Below, piece after piece: positions 9,108 through 19,075 of a DNA stretch of 61,051 bases (positions are counted from its first letter, which is position 1; the number at the start of each line of letters is the position of its first letter). The notes under the pieces were generated by a model. It did no database searches. It was not told the DNA's origin and saw nothing but the letters and a program-made list of their open reading frames with translations. The position numbers were made by a program, and so were the translations under genes. The stretch is from Chloroflexota bacterium. GTDB lineage: Bacteria > Chloroflexota > UBA6077 > CF-72. The stretch is from positions 1-61,051 of the forward strand of contig JAFAZN010000002.1 of the NCBI GenBank assembly GCA_019239775.1, written 5' to 3'.

Positions 9108-10039
9108 AAGCGTGGGAGTACTTCGCGACCAAATAACTCAATAGTCGTACGCGCGACCTCCGGCGGCATCTGGTCCAGGCTCAGGCGAGCCAAGACGTGG
9201 GTGACACCGGCGGCCGCGTACCGTTCGAGCTGTGCCGCCACGCGTTCGGGCGTGCCTACGAGTGCGACGTCGTCAATGACTTCTTGCATTGGCTGGCCAG
9301 GCCGCGCGTAGGACCGCACGGTCCCATTGACGTAGCTGTCCGCCAACGAGTCCGCCTCGGTGGCGCTCCGCGCGAGCAGTGTGACACGGTTGACGACAAC
9401 TGCGCCGTTGCCCCCGCTCGCGCGATACGTCTCAGCCTGCCGCGGCAGGTCTAAGAGCCGATAGTTCACACCACCGTACCAGCCGTCGCCGAGCCGCCCC
9501 GCGCGGCTGGCCGAGCGGCGAATGGCACCGCCCACCCACAGCGGGATCGAGCCATTACGCGGCAGAATCGGCAGCGCGCCGCTCACGTTCACGTAGTCGC
9601 CGGCGAACTGCGCGGCGCCAGACCAGAGGTCGCGCAGGCACTTCAGGGCCTCATCGGCCGTCTGGGCAATCGCGTCAGGCTGCCACCCTCCGCGGGCTTG
9701 AAGCGCGGCGCTGCCCAGGCCCACGCCCAGAATGAGGCGGCCGTCCGAGAGTTGATCCAGCTCGGCGGCGTCCTGAGCCAGCTTCCACACCGACCACGCG
9801 GGTAGCAGCGCGACCCCAGTACATAGACGCATGCTGGTGCGCTGCGCCACGGCAGCAAGAGCCAGCAGGGCATTCGGCAGGTGAAAGCCACCCCCTGAAG
9901 AGCTTTCGCCCGCGGCGACAATCTCGAACCCTGCCGACTCCGCGGCTTCGAGCAGCGCCGATTGGCGATCGAGCTGAGCCCGCAACGACCGCAGTTGCGA
10001 GCCAAAATCCAGTGCAACACCGAAGGTAAGTCGAGCCAT
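9092..10039 (-). CDS. LLM-class flavin-dependent oxidoreductase
   Basis: A 315-residue TIM-barrel protein of the luciferase-like superfamily, with RLCTGVALLPAWSVWKLAQ, LSDGRLILGVGLGS and PLWVGGAIRRSASRAGRLGDGW, typical of F420- or FMN-dependent members. It transfers hydride to or from a small substrate, or acts as a monooxygenase. ATG 10039 is chosen since the fold begins immediately after it. The 3' end overlaps the binding-protein gene by 16 bp, and the gene is divergent from the HpaB-like gene at 10102. A 10-bp palindrome TGTCGCGACA lies between them (10045-10054). Confidence 0.85.
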   Translation of the reverse strand: MARLTFGVALDFGSQLRSLRAQLDRQSALLEAAESAGFEIVAAGESSSGGGFHLPNALLALAAVAQRTSMRLCTGVALLPAWSVWKLAQDAAELDQLSDGRLILGVGLGSAALQARGGWQPDAIAQTADEALKCLRDLWSGAAQFAGDYVNVSGALPILPRNGSIPLWVGGAIRRSASRAGRLGDGWYGGVNYRLLDLPRQAETYRASGGNGAVVVNRVTLLARSATEADSLADSYVNGTVRSYARPGQPMQEVIDDVALVGTPERVAAQLERYAAAGVTHVLARLSLDQMPPEVARTTIELFGREVLPRFQAAR

Positions 10040-10101
10040 ACGAATGTCGCGACAATCGTAGCCCCGCAACGTCGCGGTTTCTGACAGAATGGGTTTCGCT
10101 C

Positions 10102-11580
10102 GTGCGGACTGGGGCTGAGTATCGTGATGCACTGCGCGATGGTCGGAAGGTGTGGGTCGTCGGTGAAGGGGAGATCGACGACGTCACCACGCATCCGGCG
10201 ACGCGCGCGATGGTCGACGAATACGCGGCCTGGTATGACCGCCTCAGCGACCCGGCCTGCGCCGACGTCCTGTTGACACCACCCGACGCCGACGGCGGCC
10301 GCACGCCGTGGGGTGCGGTGGTCCCGCGCAGTCCGAATGACCTGGCGGCTATGGGTCGCGCGTTCTCCACCTCGCTGTTCCCCAGCGCGGGCAACATTAC
10401 GCACACGCCGACGTATGGGAATCTGATCGCGCTGGGCATCCAGAACGCCGTCGAGCAGCGCAACGTGTCGCCCGAACAGATCGCGGCGGCGACCGACTAT
10501 CGCGCGATGATCGCGGGCACTGGCCGCTTCCTTACGTTCGCCGCCGGTACCGCCACGATCGGCTCACGCATGCGAGAGGACCCCACTCAGCGCGCCGCCC
10601 TGCGCGTGGTCCGTGAGTCTGACGCCGGCTTGGTGGTGAGTGGCAAGATCGCGATGCTCACCAGCCCGGCGTATGCCGACGACGTGTACCTCGGAAGCCT
10701 GGTAGGTGTGCCACGCGGCGACCACTTTGCCTCCTTCATTGTGGGCGTCAACCAACCGGGCGTCTGGGTCGTCTGCCGACGAATCTCGGCTCGCCATCCA
10801 AATCGGTTCATGGCGCCGATGTCCAACCGTTACGACGAACTGGACGGTCAGCTCTGGCTGAACAACGTGCTGGTGCCCTGGGACCGGGTGTTTTTGATGG
10901 ATCCAACGCCAGAGGCCATGGCGACCTGGCTGTTCTGGCATCAGTTGTATTGCTGGCTCTCCAAGACTGAGTTCACGCTGGGGCTGGGCCTAGCGTGCGC
11001 GCACGCGATGGGTCTGACGCAACACGATCCCACCATCGAGTTCATCCTGGACCTCATCGTCGCTTCGCAAACGGTGCGCACGTGTCTCACCGCGGCGGAG
11101 CTGGATCCGGACCGGTCGCCGCAGGGCTACTGCATTCCCGGACGCAAGCACATCGCTGTGGGCAGCATCTCGATGCAAAAAGCCCGTCAGCGGGTGACGG
11201 AGATTCTGCGCATCCTGCCTGGCTCATCGCTGGTGGTGGCGCCGTCGGATGCGGACGTGGTGCGCTCTGAGCTGGCCGCGGAGTTCGAAGATGCCTTTGG
11301 CGGTGGCGGATATACCGCCGTCCAGCGCGCCGCGCTGTTGTCGCTGGCGTGGGACCACGTCGCATCAGGACTGGACGGTCGCGAGTCGGCGTTTGAGCTG
11401 CACGCCAACGGTGGGCTGCAAGCATGGCGGGCACGGCTGCGCCGCGACTTCGACCGCTACAACGAATTAGCCAACGCGGTGCTCGGTGCGATTGACATCG
11501 ACATGCCCGAGGTCGACGTCAGCAACATCCGCGCGGCGCCCTTCAGCCCAAGGCGCCAGGTCACACCACCAACGCGCTAG
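10102..11580 (+). CDS. 4-hydroxyphenylacetate 3-hydroxylase family (HpaB-like) flavin monooxygenase
   Basis: The 492-residue protein starts at GTG 10102 with RTGAEYRDALRDGRKVWVVGE, the HpaB N-terminal signature, and has NVLVPWDRVF in the middle domain. The family hydroxylates phenolic substrates using reduced FAD from a partner reductase; related enzymes act in antibiotic and siderophore pathways or as dehydrogenases. The LLM-class flavoprotein next door shares the divergent promoter region, which suggests a joint role in degrading an aromatic or amine compound (inference). Confidence 0.87.
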   Translation: MRTGAEYRDALRDGRKVWVVGEGEIDDVTTHPATRAMVDEYAAWYDRLSDPACADVLLTPPDADGGRTPWGAVVPRSPNDLAAMGRAFSTSLFPSAGNITHTPTYGNLIALGIQNAVEQRNVSPEQIAAATDYRAMIAGTGRFLTFAAGTATIGSRMREDPTQRAALRVVRESDAGLVVSGKIAMLTSPAYADDVYLGSLVGVPRGDHFASFIVGVNQPGVWVVCRRISARHPNRFMAPMSNRYDELDGQLWLNNVLVPWDRVFLMDPTPEAMATWLFWHQLYCWLSKTEFTLGLGLACAHAMGLTQHDPTIEFILDLIVASQTVRTCLTAAELDPDRSPQGYCIPGRKHIAVGSISMQKARQRVTEILRILPGSSLVVAPSDADVVRSELAAEFEDAFGGGGYTAVQRAALLSLAWDHVASGLDGRESAFELHANGGLQAWRARLRRDFDRYNELANAVLGAIDIDMPEVDVSNIRAAPFSPRRQVTPPTR

Positions 11581-12326
11581 GTCGGCAGCGCTGCAAGGTC
11601 GAGCGTGATCGGCGTGAGCTCGGCTGCTGGGGCCAGGTGCGTGACCTCCACCGACTCAGACCGAGTGATCAGGAGCGCAGCGTTCACGCGTTCGGCCAAC
11701 GCTTGGGTCTCGTGGCGGATTTGCTCCAGGTACTCCCTGAGGTCTTCGTGTTGTCCAGTGGCCAGCACGAGGTCAACCACGCCAGCGATCGCAATCAGCG
11801 AAGTGCGCAATTCAGTACAGATCGTCACGAGGACGTGCTCACGCTCCCGCAGCAGCGCAGTGGTGCCTTCGAGCCGAGCAGACATTGCAGAGTGCAGCTC
11901 GCGCGCGGTATCGATCGCCGTTTCCAGCGAACGCATCTGGGTTTTGACCTGAAGAGTGAGCTGCCGTCGCTCGATCGCGCGGTCGACGGTTGCCAGCAGC
12001 TCATCCGGAGAGCAAGGTTTGCGGAGGTAGTCGTAGGCGCCATTCCGCAATGCGCCAACAGCCGATTCCACAGAGGCGTAGCCAGTCAGCATCAGCGTCA
12101 CCGTTTCCGGCCACGTGCTGCGCACCGCCTTCAGGATGTGAAGGCCGTCAATGTCGCCGAGCTTGAGATCGGTGAGGACGACGTCGAATTCGCTTGTGCG
12201 AATCTTGCGGAGTGCGTCCGCACCGTTCGGGCTCAGTGTCACCGTGTGGCCGGCATCAGTCAGGACCGCGCCGAGCGTCCATAACACCGCCTCGTCGTCG
12301 TCGACGACCAGGATCTTGCTGGCCAC
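11577..12326 (-). CDS. Response regulator with C-terminal degenerate HisKA-like domain
   Basis: The 249-residue protein begins with a CheY-like receiver: VVDDDEAV acidic pocket, phosphoacceptor Asp in VVLTDLKLGD, TGYAS and the Lys in YLRKPCS. A coiled helix follows, then a segment TICTELRTSLIAIAG that aligns with the HisKA H-box (consensus HELRTPL). The phospho-accepting His is replaced by Thr and no ATPase domain follows. It may dimerise with or titrate a real kinase. GTG 12326 is chosen; TTG 12347 is an alternative. Its last 4 bp overlap the convergent HpaB-like gene. Confidence 0.82.
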   Translation of the reverse strand: MASKILVVDDDEAVLWTLGAVLTDAGHTVTLSPNGADALRKIRTSEFDVVLTDLKLGDIDGLHILKAVRSTWPETVTLMLTGYASVESAVGALRNGAYDYLRKPCSPDELLATVDRAIERRQLTLQVKTQMRSLETAIDTARELHSAMSARLEGTTALLREREHVLVTICTELRTSLIAIAGVVDLVLATGQHEDLREYLEQIRHETQALAERVNAALLITRSESVEVTHLAPAAELTPITLDLAALPT

Positions 12327-12499
12327 TGTGCGTGGCGGCCAGTGCAATCAGCGTGCCACCGGTTACGGCGAAGTTGCGCAAATTCGCTTTGCTGTGACCG
12401 TCGTAACCCCGCCGCAATCTGTCGTCCGAGCTCCCATCGCCCAGAACCCCCCGAAACGGGTGCTTTCGGCAGCGCGCAAAGTCTGCCGATAGTGAATAC

Positions 12500-14815
12500 G
12501 TGAACTTGCAGTGGCGCCCTCCGACCGACCTATTGGGTCGCGTTCGATGGGCGTTTCTGCTTGCGGCGCTGGTATGTCTGGCGACCAGTGCCGCCCAGAT
12601 GACCGCGGCCGACGAGGTTCCGGGGTCGTGGCACCTCATCGGCATCGTCCTCGTCATCGGCGTCGCGGTCGGTTCAATCGCCGGGCATCGCCGCGGCAGC
12701 TTCGGCCCCTTCGCCACGCTGCTGGGCATCACCGTCCTGATACCGATCGGCCTCACCATGGGCGATCCGTTCCGTGCTACCGAGCTGGTGTACGTGGTCT
12801 TGTTCCACCAGGCGCTTTTCCGCTCGTTCCGTTCGCTGACCACCGTCACGGTCTTTGCGCTTGCCGCGCTGGTGATCAGCGTGCAGCTCGCAATCTCGCT
12901 CATTCCGCTTTTCACGTGGGATATCTACGAAGTCGTGCTTCAGATCCCCGCCGTCTTGCTTGTCGGCGTGATCCACGTGCTCGGGGTGAGTATCGGACGT
13001 CACCAGCGGGCTGCCCTGCGTGAGCAGGCGTTGGCGGCCACCGGCTCGGACCTGGTTGCCGCCCCCACGCGAGAAGACGTCTACGCGGTCGCACTGGCCG
13101 GCGCGCGCGCCTTGACCGAGCCCCACGCCCAGGCCGAAGTCACGCTGAGCATCGGCACGCGCGAGCAGATGCGCATCGTCGCCACCTACGCGCGCACCGG
13201 CGCGGACTTTTCCGGCCTTACCTTTAACCTCACGAGATCCGCCGCGTTGCTAGAGCTGTACGCCGAGCGGCGCGTGTTCGAGCTCACCTCGGACCAAACC
13301 CTCGACTTCATGAGCCAGATCTGCGCGATGCCGCGCCGGCCCGACTTCATCTGGACTGACACCCTGCTGGTCGCGCCATTGATGGTCCACCATGAGCTGC
13401 GCGGCGCCCTCACCGTCATCACCTCGCAACAGCTGCCTGACGAGTGCAAGGACGGCCTGGCCACGCTGGCCACGGAAATCGCGCTCGCGCTCGAGACCGT
13501 CGACCTCAACGAACGCCTGTCGCATCAAGCCTTCCACGACCCGCTGACCGGGCTCGCGAATCGCCGCTTGTTGGCGGAACGCGCGCGCGAGGCCTTCCAC
13601 ACCTCAGGTGACCAACTTGCGTTACTGGTGCTGGACCTGGACAGCTTCAAACTCGTCAACGACAGCCTGGGGCATGCAGCCGGTGATCAGATGCTGGTCG
13701 ACATCGCCGAGCGCCTGACGGCGTCGCTGCCGCCGGCCCATTGTGCGGCACGCCTGGGCGGTGACGAGTTCGCCGTACTGATCGAGGGGCTGACTCAACC
13801 CGAGCAAGAAGCGGCGGCCGTGGCCGAACAGGTGTTGGCTGCCTTGCGTCAGCCGCTCATGCTGCAAGGCAACGCGATCACCCCCGAGGCGAGCATCGGC
13901 ATCGTGGCGGGTCAGGCCTGCGGCGGCTTCGAAGCGCTGCTCGCCGACGCCGATCTGGCAATGTACGCCGCGAAGCGCTCCGGCAAGGGCCGCTACGTCA
14001 TCTTCGAGCCAGCGTTGCGCGACGCGGCCGTCCGCCAGCTCGAACTCGACGTGGAGCTGCGTCGCGCGCTTGACGAGCGTGAATTCGAGCTGCACTACCA
14101 GCCACTGGTCAAGTTCGACTCTGGGCAGCTGGTCGGACTCGAGGCACTGGTGCGCTGGCGTCACCCGCGTCGCGGACTGTTGCCGCCTGGTGAATTCATT
14201 CCGCACGCCGAGGCCAGCGGCTTCATCGTGCCGCTGGGTCGCTGGATTCTGGAAGAGGCGTGTCGCCAGACGCGTGCGTTCGCGAAGGCTGGTATGCGTG
14301 TGCGCGTTGGCGTCAACCTCTCACCTCGCCAGCTCCAGCAGGAGAACCTGGAAGAGCTCGTCCGGTCCGCCCTGTTGCAGACCGGTGCCTCGGCGTCGGC
14401 GCTGACGCTCGAGTTCACTGAAACCAGCCTGGTGGAGCGCACCGACAGTCTGTTGGCGCAGCTCAGCGCACTGCGAGAGCTGGGCGTTCACATCGCACTG
14501 GACGACTTCGGCACCGGGTACTCGTCGCTCGCCTATTTGCGCGACTTTCCGTTCGACCTGGTAAAGATTGACCGCTCGTTCATCGACGGGGTCGAGCACG
14601 ACCCGGAGCAAGCAGCCTTCGTGCGGGCGATTGTCACGCTCGCGCACACCCTGCACATGGGAACGATCGGCGAGGGCGTCGAAACGCCCGCCCAGTACGA
14701 GCGCCTGCGTGCGCTCGGCTGCGACGTCGGCCAGGGCTATCACATCGGTCGCCCGATGCCAGCTAGCGCGGTCGAAGGATGGCTGGCGCACACCGAGTCC
14801 GCTGCCGCTGCGTAA
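12500..14815 (+). CDS. Membrane GGDEF-EAL protein with GAF-like sensor (c-di-GMP turnover)
   Basis: A 771-residue protein with about five N-terminal membrane helices (residues 15-165) and a GAF-like region (about 190-335). The diguanylate cyclase domain has intact GGDEF ([11 protein letters not shown]), and the phosphodiesterase domain has EAL in LEALVRW with the catalytic set [20 protein letters not shown] and GEGVET. Both activities could be functional. It begins at GTG 12500 without a clear ribosome site. The next gene is a paralogue with the same architecture, so the two look like a tandem duplication. Confidence 0.92.
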   Translation: MNLQWRPPTDLLGRVRWAFLLAALVCLATSAAQMTAADEVPGSWHLIGIVLVIGVAVGSIAGHRRGSFGPFATLLGITVLIPIGLTMGDPFRATELVYVVLFHQALFRSFRSLTTVTVFALAALVISVQLAISLIPLFTWDIYEVVLQIPAVLLVGVIHVLGVSIGRHQRAALREQALAATGSDLVAAPTREDVYAVALAGARALTEPHAQAEVTLSIGTREQMRIVATYARTGADFSGLTFNLTRSAALLELYAERRVFELTSDQTLDFMSQICAMPRRPDFIWTDTLLVAPLMVHHELRGALTVITSQQLPDECKDGLATLATEIALALETVDLNERLSHQAFHDPLTGLANRRLLAERAREAFHTSGDQLALLVLDLDSFKLVNDSLGHAAGDQMLVDIAERLTASLPPAHCAARLGGDEFAVLIEGLTQPEQEAAAVAEQVLAALRQPLMLQGNAITPEASIGIVAGQACGGFEALLADADLAMYAAKRSGKGRYVIFEPALRDAAVRQLELDVELRRALDEREFELHYQPLVKFDSGQLVGLEALVRWRHPRRGLLPPGEFIPHAEASGFIVPLGRWILEEACRQTRAFAKAGMRVRVGVNLSPRQLQQENLEELVRSALLQTGASASALTLEFTETSLVERTDSLLAQLSALRELGVHIALDDFGTGYSSLAYLRDFPFDLVKIDRSFIDGVEHDPEQAAFVRAIVTLAHTLHMGTIGEGVETPAQYERLRALGCDVGQGYHIGRPMPASAVEGWLAHTESAAAA

Positions 14816-14885
14816 GGCGAGTCGCGCCTGTAACGCACCGCGCTGCAGTTGTTGGCCGCACCGGCCGATGCTCGAAAGAGAGATC

Positions 14886-17228
14886 ATGATCGCCGCGCGG
14901 CCCCGCTTAGGATCCTTCAGCCCACCCCAAGACTTCCGAGCCTGGGCCAACCTGACGTTGCTCCTGGCCAGTCTGTGGAACAGCGCCTTCGGCATCATTC
15001 TGCTCGCTGCCGTGGCCTCCTCCCCGTGGCAGATGCGCACGATCGCCGCATGCGGCCTCATTTGGCTGGCAATTTCGACGCACCGCGCCTTCAAGCGCCG
15101 CCGCTTCCCTCTCTACCAGCCAATCGCGGAGGGCGTGGTGATTGCTCTGGCGCTGTGGACGTTGGGCGACCTTCGTCTGGGTCTGGTGCTGGTGTATCAG
15201 GGGCTGTTCTTTCGCCCGGTGTATCGCGGCCGCGAGCCGATCACCGCGATCCTGAGCTACGCGGGTGGCTTCGTGGCGGTGCTTGCCGCGCAGACGCTGC
15301 GCAGCGGCTTCGAGGTGATGTCCGCGACGGAGTTGATGACACACCTGATGGCATGCGTCGTCTTCGGCGTCGTGAAGTTCGTTCTGTCGCGCAGCTCCGT
15401 AATAGCCCAGCGCGCGATGATCCGCGAGCAGATTCTGGCCAGAGCCGGTGCGGGTCTGGTCGCCGCGGCGACGCCCGCGGAGGTCCACAATGCCGCACTT
15501 ACCGCAGTGCGCGGCGTGCTCGCCGCAACTGGGCTCACCCGCGTGAGCCTGTCGCTGGTCGATGGCGACTCGTTCGAAGTGGTCGCCTCGATGGGTCTCG
15601 ATTCCAACGTCGCCTCCGGTACTCGAAAGCTGCTGAGCACGCTTCCGGAGCGCGCCCGCACCTATGGTCGCGAAACGCGCACCTTGCGCGTAGACGCGGA
15701 CACCGCCGCCGAATTGGAGTTTGCCCTCGGGTTCAAACCGCATTCCGGCACACTGACATTGACGCCGCTGCTGATCCGCAACGACTTCGTTGGGCTCCTC
15801 GTGGTGGAAACCCCGGCGCGGCTTGCAACGGAATATACGACCGGGCTGACGGCGCTGTGCGCCGAAGTTGCGCTGGCACTGCAGAGCACCCGATTGACCG
15901 CGAACCTCCAGCGGCAGGCGCGCGAAGACGCGCTGACGCATCTCGCAAATCGGGCCGCGTTTGTGGAATGCCTCGACCGAAAGTTGGAGCAGGCGGCCGA
16001 AACAGGCGCCGCGGTCAGCGTGCTGTTCATCGACCTGGACAATTTCAAGATCGTCAACGACAGCCTGGGCCACACGGCGGGTGATGCGTTGCTCGTAGAA
16101 ATCGCGGAGCGTTTGCGCAGTTGCGCCTCCGAAGCTGACCTGGTCGCGCGCCTCGGTGGTGACGAATTTACGATCCTGCTGGGCGACGTTGGTGTTTCGG
16201 GCGAACCTGGCTTGGTGGCCCGCAAGATTCGAGAATCGCTGCGTCAACCCGTGACAATTGGTGAACGGAGCGTGACCGTCAGCGCGAGCATTGGCATCGC
16301 CATTCAGGACGCTGCCAACGTGAACAGCGCGAGCGAGCTGCTTCAGGCGGCCGACCTTGCGCTCTATGCAGCGAAGGGCCGCGGCAAGGCCCAGGCCGCC
16401 ATGTTTGAGCCAGCCATGGCCGCGGATGTGATGCAACGGCTGGAGCTAGAGGCGAACCTGCGTGAGGCGCTGGAGCGCGACGAGCTGTCGGTTCACTACC
16501 AGCCGCTAATCGACTTGCAAGACGGTGCGCTCGCGGAGGTGGAGGCACTGGCGCGCTGGAAGCATCCGCTGCGGGGCCAGATTTCGCCGGTCGAGTTCAT
16601 TCCGCTGGCTGAAGAGTCAGGACTCATCGTGCCGCTCGGCCGGTGGGTACTGAATCAAGCGTGCAGACAGATGCGCTCGTGGCAAGCTGCCTATCCGTCT
16701 TCACGCCTGGTAATGGCGGTCAACCTTTCGGGCAAGCAGTTGGAGGATCCGCACCTGGTCGCAGATGTCCAGCACGCGCTGGTTGCAAACGGTGTGGATG
16801 CCAGTCGTCTGAAGCTGGAGATCACTGAGAGCGTTGCCATCGCGGATACGCCGGGAATCCTTCAGGTCCTGCGCGACTTGAAGGATCTCGGTGTGAAGCT
16901 GGCGATCGATGATTTCGGCAGCGGGAATTCCGCGCTGCGATACCTACAGCATTTTCCGATTGACACACTGAAGATTGACCGATCATTCGTCGAAGGGCTT
17001 GGCCGCGATCCGCGCAGCACCGCCTTGCTGCGCGGCATGGTGGCCTTCGCAAAGAGCATCGGCCTGAGCGTTACCGGCGAAGGCGTGGAGACCTCCGACC
17101 AATCCGATTGCCTGCGCGCTCTCGGCTGCGACCGAGCCCAGGGCTTCCTGTTCGCCAAACCCAGCCCACCCGAAGCCATCGCCCCGCTCCTCGAACACAG
17201 CGCAGACCACCCCCGCCTGGCCGCCTGA
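14886..17228 (+). CDS. Membrane GGDEF-EAL protein, paralogue of upstream gene
   Basis: A 780-residue protein with the same order of parts as its neighbour: several membrane helices, a GAF-like region opening with [20 protein letters not shown], then GGDEF ([11 protein letters not shown]) and EAL ([36 protein letters not shown]) domains. All catalytic residues I can identify are kept, though GSGNSA differs from the usual GTGYSS. ATG 14886 has AGAGAG close upstream; ATG 14868 is an alternative, and the frame is open far upstream inside the previous gene. It lies 70 bp after its paralogue and is probably co-transcribed with it. Confidence 0.92.
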   Translation: MIAARPRLGSFSPPQDFRAWANLTLLLASLWNSAFGIILLAAVASSPWQMRTIAACGLIWLAISTHRAFKRRRFPLYQPIAEGVVIALALWTLGDLRLGLVLVYQGLFFRPVYRGREPITAILSYAGGFVAVLAAQTLRSGFEVMSATELMTHLMACVVFGVVKFVLSRSSVIAQRAMIREQILARAGAGLVAAATPAEVHNAALTAVRGVLAATGLTRVSLSLVDGDSFEVVASMGLDSNVASGTRKLLSTLPERARTYGRETRTLRVDADTAAELEFALGFKPHSGTLTLTPLLIRNDFVGLLVVETPARLATEYTTGLTALCAEVALALQSTRLTANLQRQAREDALTHLANRAAFVECLDRKLEQAAETGAAVSVLFIDLDNFKIVNDSLGHTAGDALLVEIAERLRSCASEADLVARLGGDEFTILLGDVGVSGEPGLVARKIRESLRQPVTIGERSVTVSASIGIAIQDAANVNSASELLQAADLALYAAKGRGKAQAAMFEPAMAADVMQRLELEANLREALERDELSVHYQPLIDLQDGALAEVEALARWKHPLRGQISPVEFIPLAEESGLIVPLGRWVLNQACRQMRSWQAAYPSSRLVMAVNLSGKQLEDPHLVADVQHALVANGVDASRLKLEITESVAIADTPGILQVLRDLKDLGVKLAIDDFGSGNSALRYLQHFPIDTLKIDRSFVEGLGRDPRSTALLRGMVAFAKSIGLSVTGEGVETSDQSDCLRALGCDRAQGFLFAKPSPPEAIAPLLEHSADHPRLAA

Positions 17229-17266
17229 CGCACGTCCGTCCATTAAGGTAGTAGGGCGTCCCGTCC

Positions 17267-19075
17267 ATGCGCCTTGCTGCCCTGCGCTCAGCGCCAAACT
17301 ACCGTCCACAACTGGCCACCGCGATCGTTGCCTTTTATCAGGCCAGCCCCCGGCTAACCATCGCCGTCGTGGTGGTCGCCACCCTATTCGGGTTGCTCCA
17401 ACCGGCGTTCGTCATTGCAACGGGGGTGCTGGTTCAGGCGGCTGCTAGCAATACGGACGTCGCCGTTCCGTTAACGTTTCTCGGCGCAATTTTCATCATC
17501 ACCAGAGTGCTCGGTCCGATCCGGGACGAGCTCGGCACCGCGCTTTGGCGTCGCGTGGACCAGTCCATGGGCGACCGCATCATGCGCGCGATGTCGATCG
17601 ACCCCAGCCTGCGCCAGGTGGAGGATCCACACATTCAGGATGTGGTTGCGCAGGTGGAAGGCGCCGTGACCGGCTTCGGCGTAGGCCAAGGGGCCCAGTT
17701 ACTAACGTTCCTGTGGTCGCAGCGGACCTTCGCGTTTATCTCGCTGATCATCATCGGCAGAATCTACTGGTGGGCCGCGATGGTGCTCGCAATTGTGCAT
17801 GTCCTCGGCTACTCCGGCGCACGCTGGCACTGGAAGGAAGTCACCCAGATAATCCTCGGTCAGACCGACCAGATGCGCCGGTCCTACTATGTCCGCAACC
17901 TGGCGTTGAGCTCCAGGGTTGCCAAAGAAACACGCATCTTCGGCCTCGCACGCTGGCTGGTAGACCGTTATCGACACAGCGCCATCGCCATCCTGGAGGA
18001 TGTGTGGACCAAACGACGGGAGGGTTGGCTATTAGGAGCCGGCATCGCGCTGCTGCTCGCGGGCACGGAGGCGGTCACGATCTGGCTGGTGGCAATCGAC
18101 AGCCTCAGCGGCCGAGTCAGTATCGGTACGGCGGTGACAGTGGTGCAAGCCTTGTTCGCGGCCGGACTCCTGAGCACCTACAACGATCCGGACTGGGCCA
18201 TCATGCAGTCCGCTTCCACCATCGAAAAGGTCCGCGAGCTGGAGGAGCGGGTCCGCACACAATTGACGAGCCTGTCAGGCCAGCGCGACTCCAACGGCAT
18301 GCCGCGCAAAGAGATCCGCTTCGAGCACGTTGCGTTCACCTATCCAGGCTCCAGCCACCAGGTATTCGAAGACTTCAATCTCACGATCGAGAGCGGGAGG
18401 TCACTGGCGATTGTCGGCGAGAACGGTGCAGGAAAAACCACGCTGGTGAAGCTGCTGAGCCGCCTTTACGAGCCGACCGCGGGGAGAATCACCGTAGACG
18501 GCGTCGACCTGCGCGAATTGGATCCAGCCGCCTGGCATTCGCGTATTGCCGCCGTCTTTCAGGACTTCACCCAGTTCGAGCTCTCCGCGTACGACAATGT
18601 CGCCTTCGGTGCGTTGCGCGCGGCGGACGACAATGTCGCCGTGGAGCGCGCCGCGCATCAGGCTGGCGCACATGAGATCATTTCGCGACTGCCACAGGGC
18701 TGGCAGACTCCGCTCAGTCGCGAGCTGAGCCATGGCAGCCAGATCTCGGGCGGCGAATGGCAGCGATTGGCATTGGCGCGGGCGCTCTTCGCCGTCCAGT
18801 CAGGCGCGGGCATTCTCATTCTCGACGAGCCCACCGCGTCGCTGGACGTGCGCGGCGAAGCGGAGGTGTATCAGCGTTTCCTGGAGTTGACTGCCGGAGT
18901 CACCACGATCGTGATCTCCCACCGGTTCTCAACGGTGCGTCGCGCGGACCGCATTGTGGTGGTGGAGCGCGGCCGTGTCGTCGAGGACGGCAACCATGAT
19001 GAGCTGGTCGGTCAAACAGGTGGGCGATATGCAGAAATGTTCACGCTTCAAGCCGAGCGATTTGTCGCGGCATGA
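17267..19075 (+). CDS. ABC exporter half-transporter A (membrane domain plus ATPase)
   Basis: A 602-residue type IV ABC half-transporter: six-helix membrane domain (about 1-330), then the nucleotide-binding domain with Walker A GENGAGKTTLVKLL, Q-loop VFQDFTQFE, signature ISGGEWQR, Walker B ILILDEPTASLD and H-loop ISHRFSTV. All catalytic elements are present. The stop overlaps the next start (ATGA at 19072), pairing it with the second half as a heterodimer. Exported substrate unknown; lipids, peptides or drugs are all possible. Confidence 0.9.
   Translation: MRLAALRSAPNYRPQLATAIVAFYQASPRLTIAVVVVATLFGLLQPAFVIATGVLVQAAASNTDVAVPLTFLGAIFIITRVLGPIRDELGTALWRRVDQSMGDRIMRAMSIDPSLRQVEDPHIQDVVAQVEGAVTGFGVGQGAQLLTFLWSQRTFAFISLIIIGRIYWWAAMVLAIVHVLGYSGARWHWKEVTQIILGQTDQMRRSYYVRNLALSSRVAKETRIFGLARWLVDRYRHSAIAILEDVWTKRREGWLLGAGIALLLAGTEAVTIWLVAIDSLSGRVSIGTAVTVVQALFAAGLLSTYNDPDWAIMQSASTIEKVRELEERVRTQLTSLSGQRDSNGMPRKEIRFEHVAFTYPGSSHQVFEDFNLTIESGRSLAIVGENGAGKTTLVKLLSRLYEPTAGRITVDGVDLRELDPAAWHSRIAAVFQDFTQFELSAYDNVAFGALRAADDNVAVERAAHQAGAHEIISRLPQGWQTPLSRELSHGSQISGGEWQRLALARALFAVQSGAGILILDEPTASLDVRGEAEVYQRFLELTAGVTTIVISHRFSTVRRADRIVVVERGRVVEDGNHDELVGQTGGRYAEMFTLQAERFVAA

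Noticed and set aside
10045-10054. TGTCGCGACA as a LexA-type SOS box
   Set aside because: It is a palindrome in a divergent promoter region but does not fit known SOS boxes and no DNA repair gene is adjacent; it is left as a possible operator only.
14907-16436. Long antisense frame (509 codons) opposite the second GGDEF-EAL gene
   Set aside because: High-GC coding DNA leaves long open frames on the other strand. The sense strand encodes clear GGDEF and EAL domains, and the antisense product has the repetitive Arg/Gly/Gln-rich composition of a shadow.
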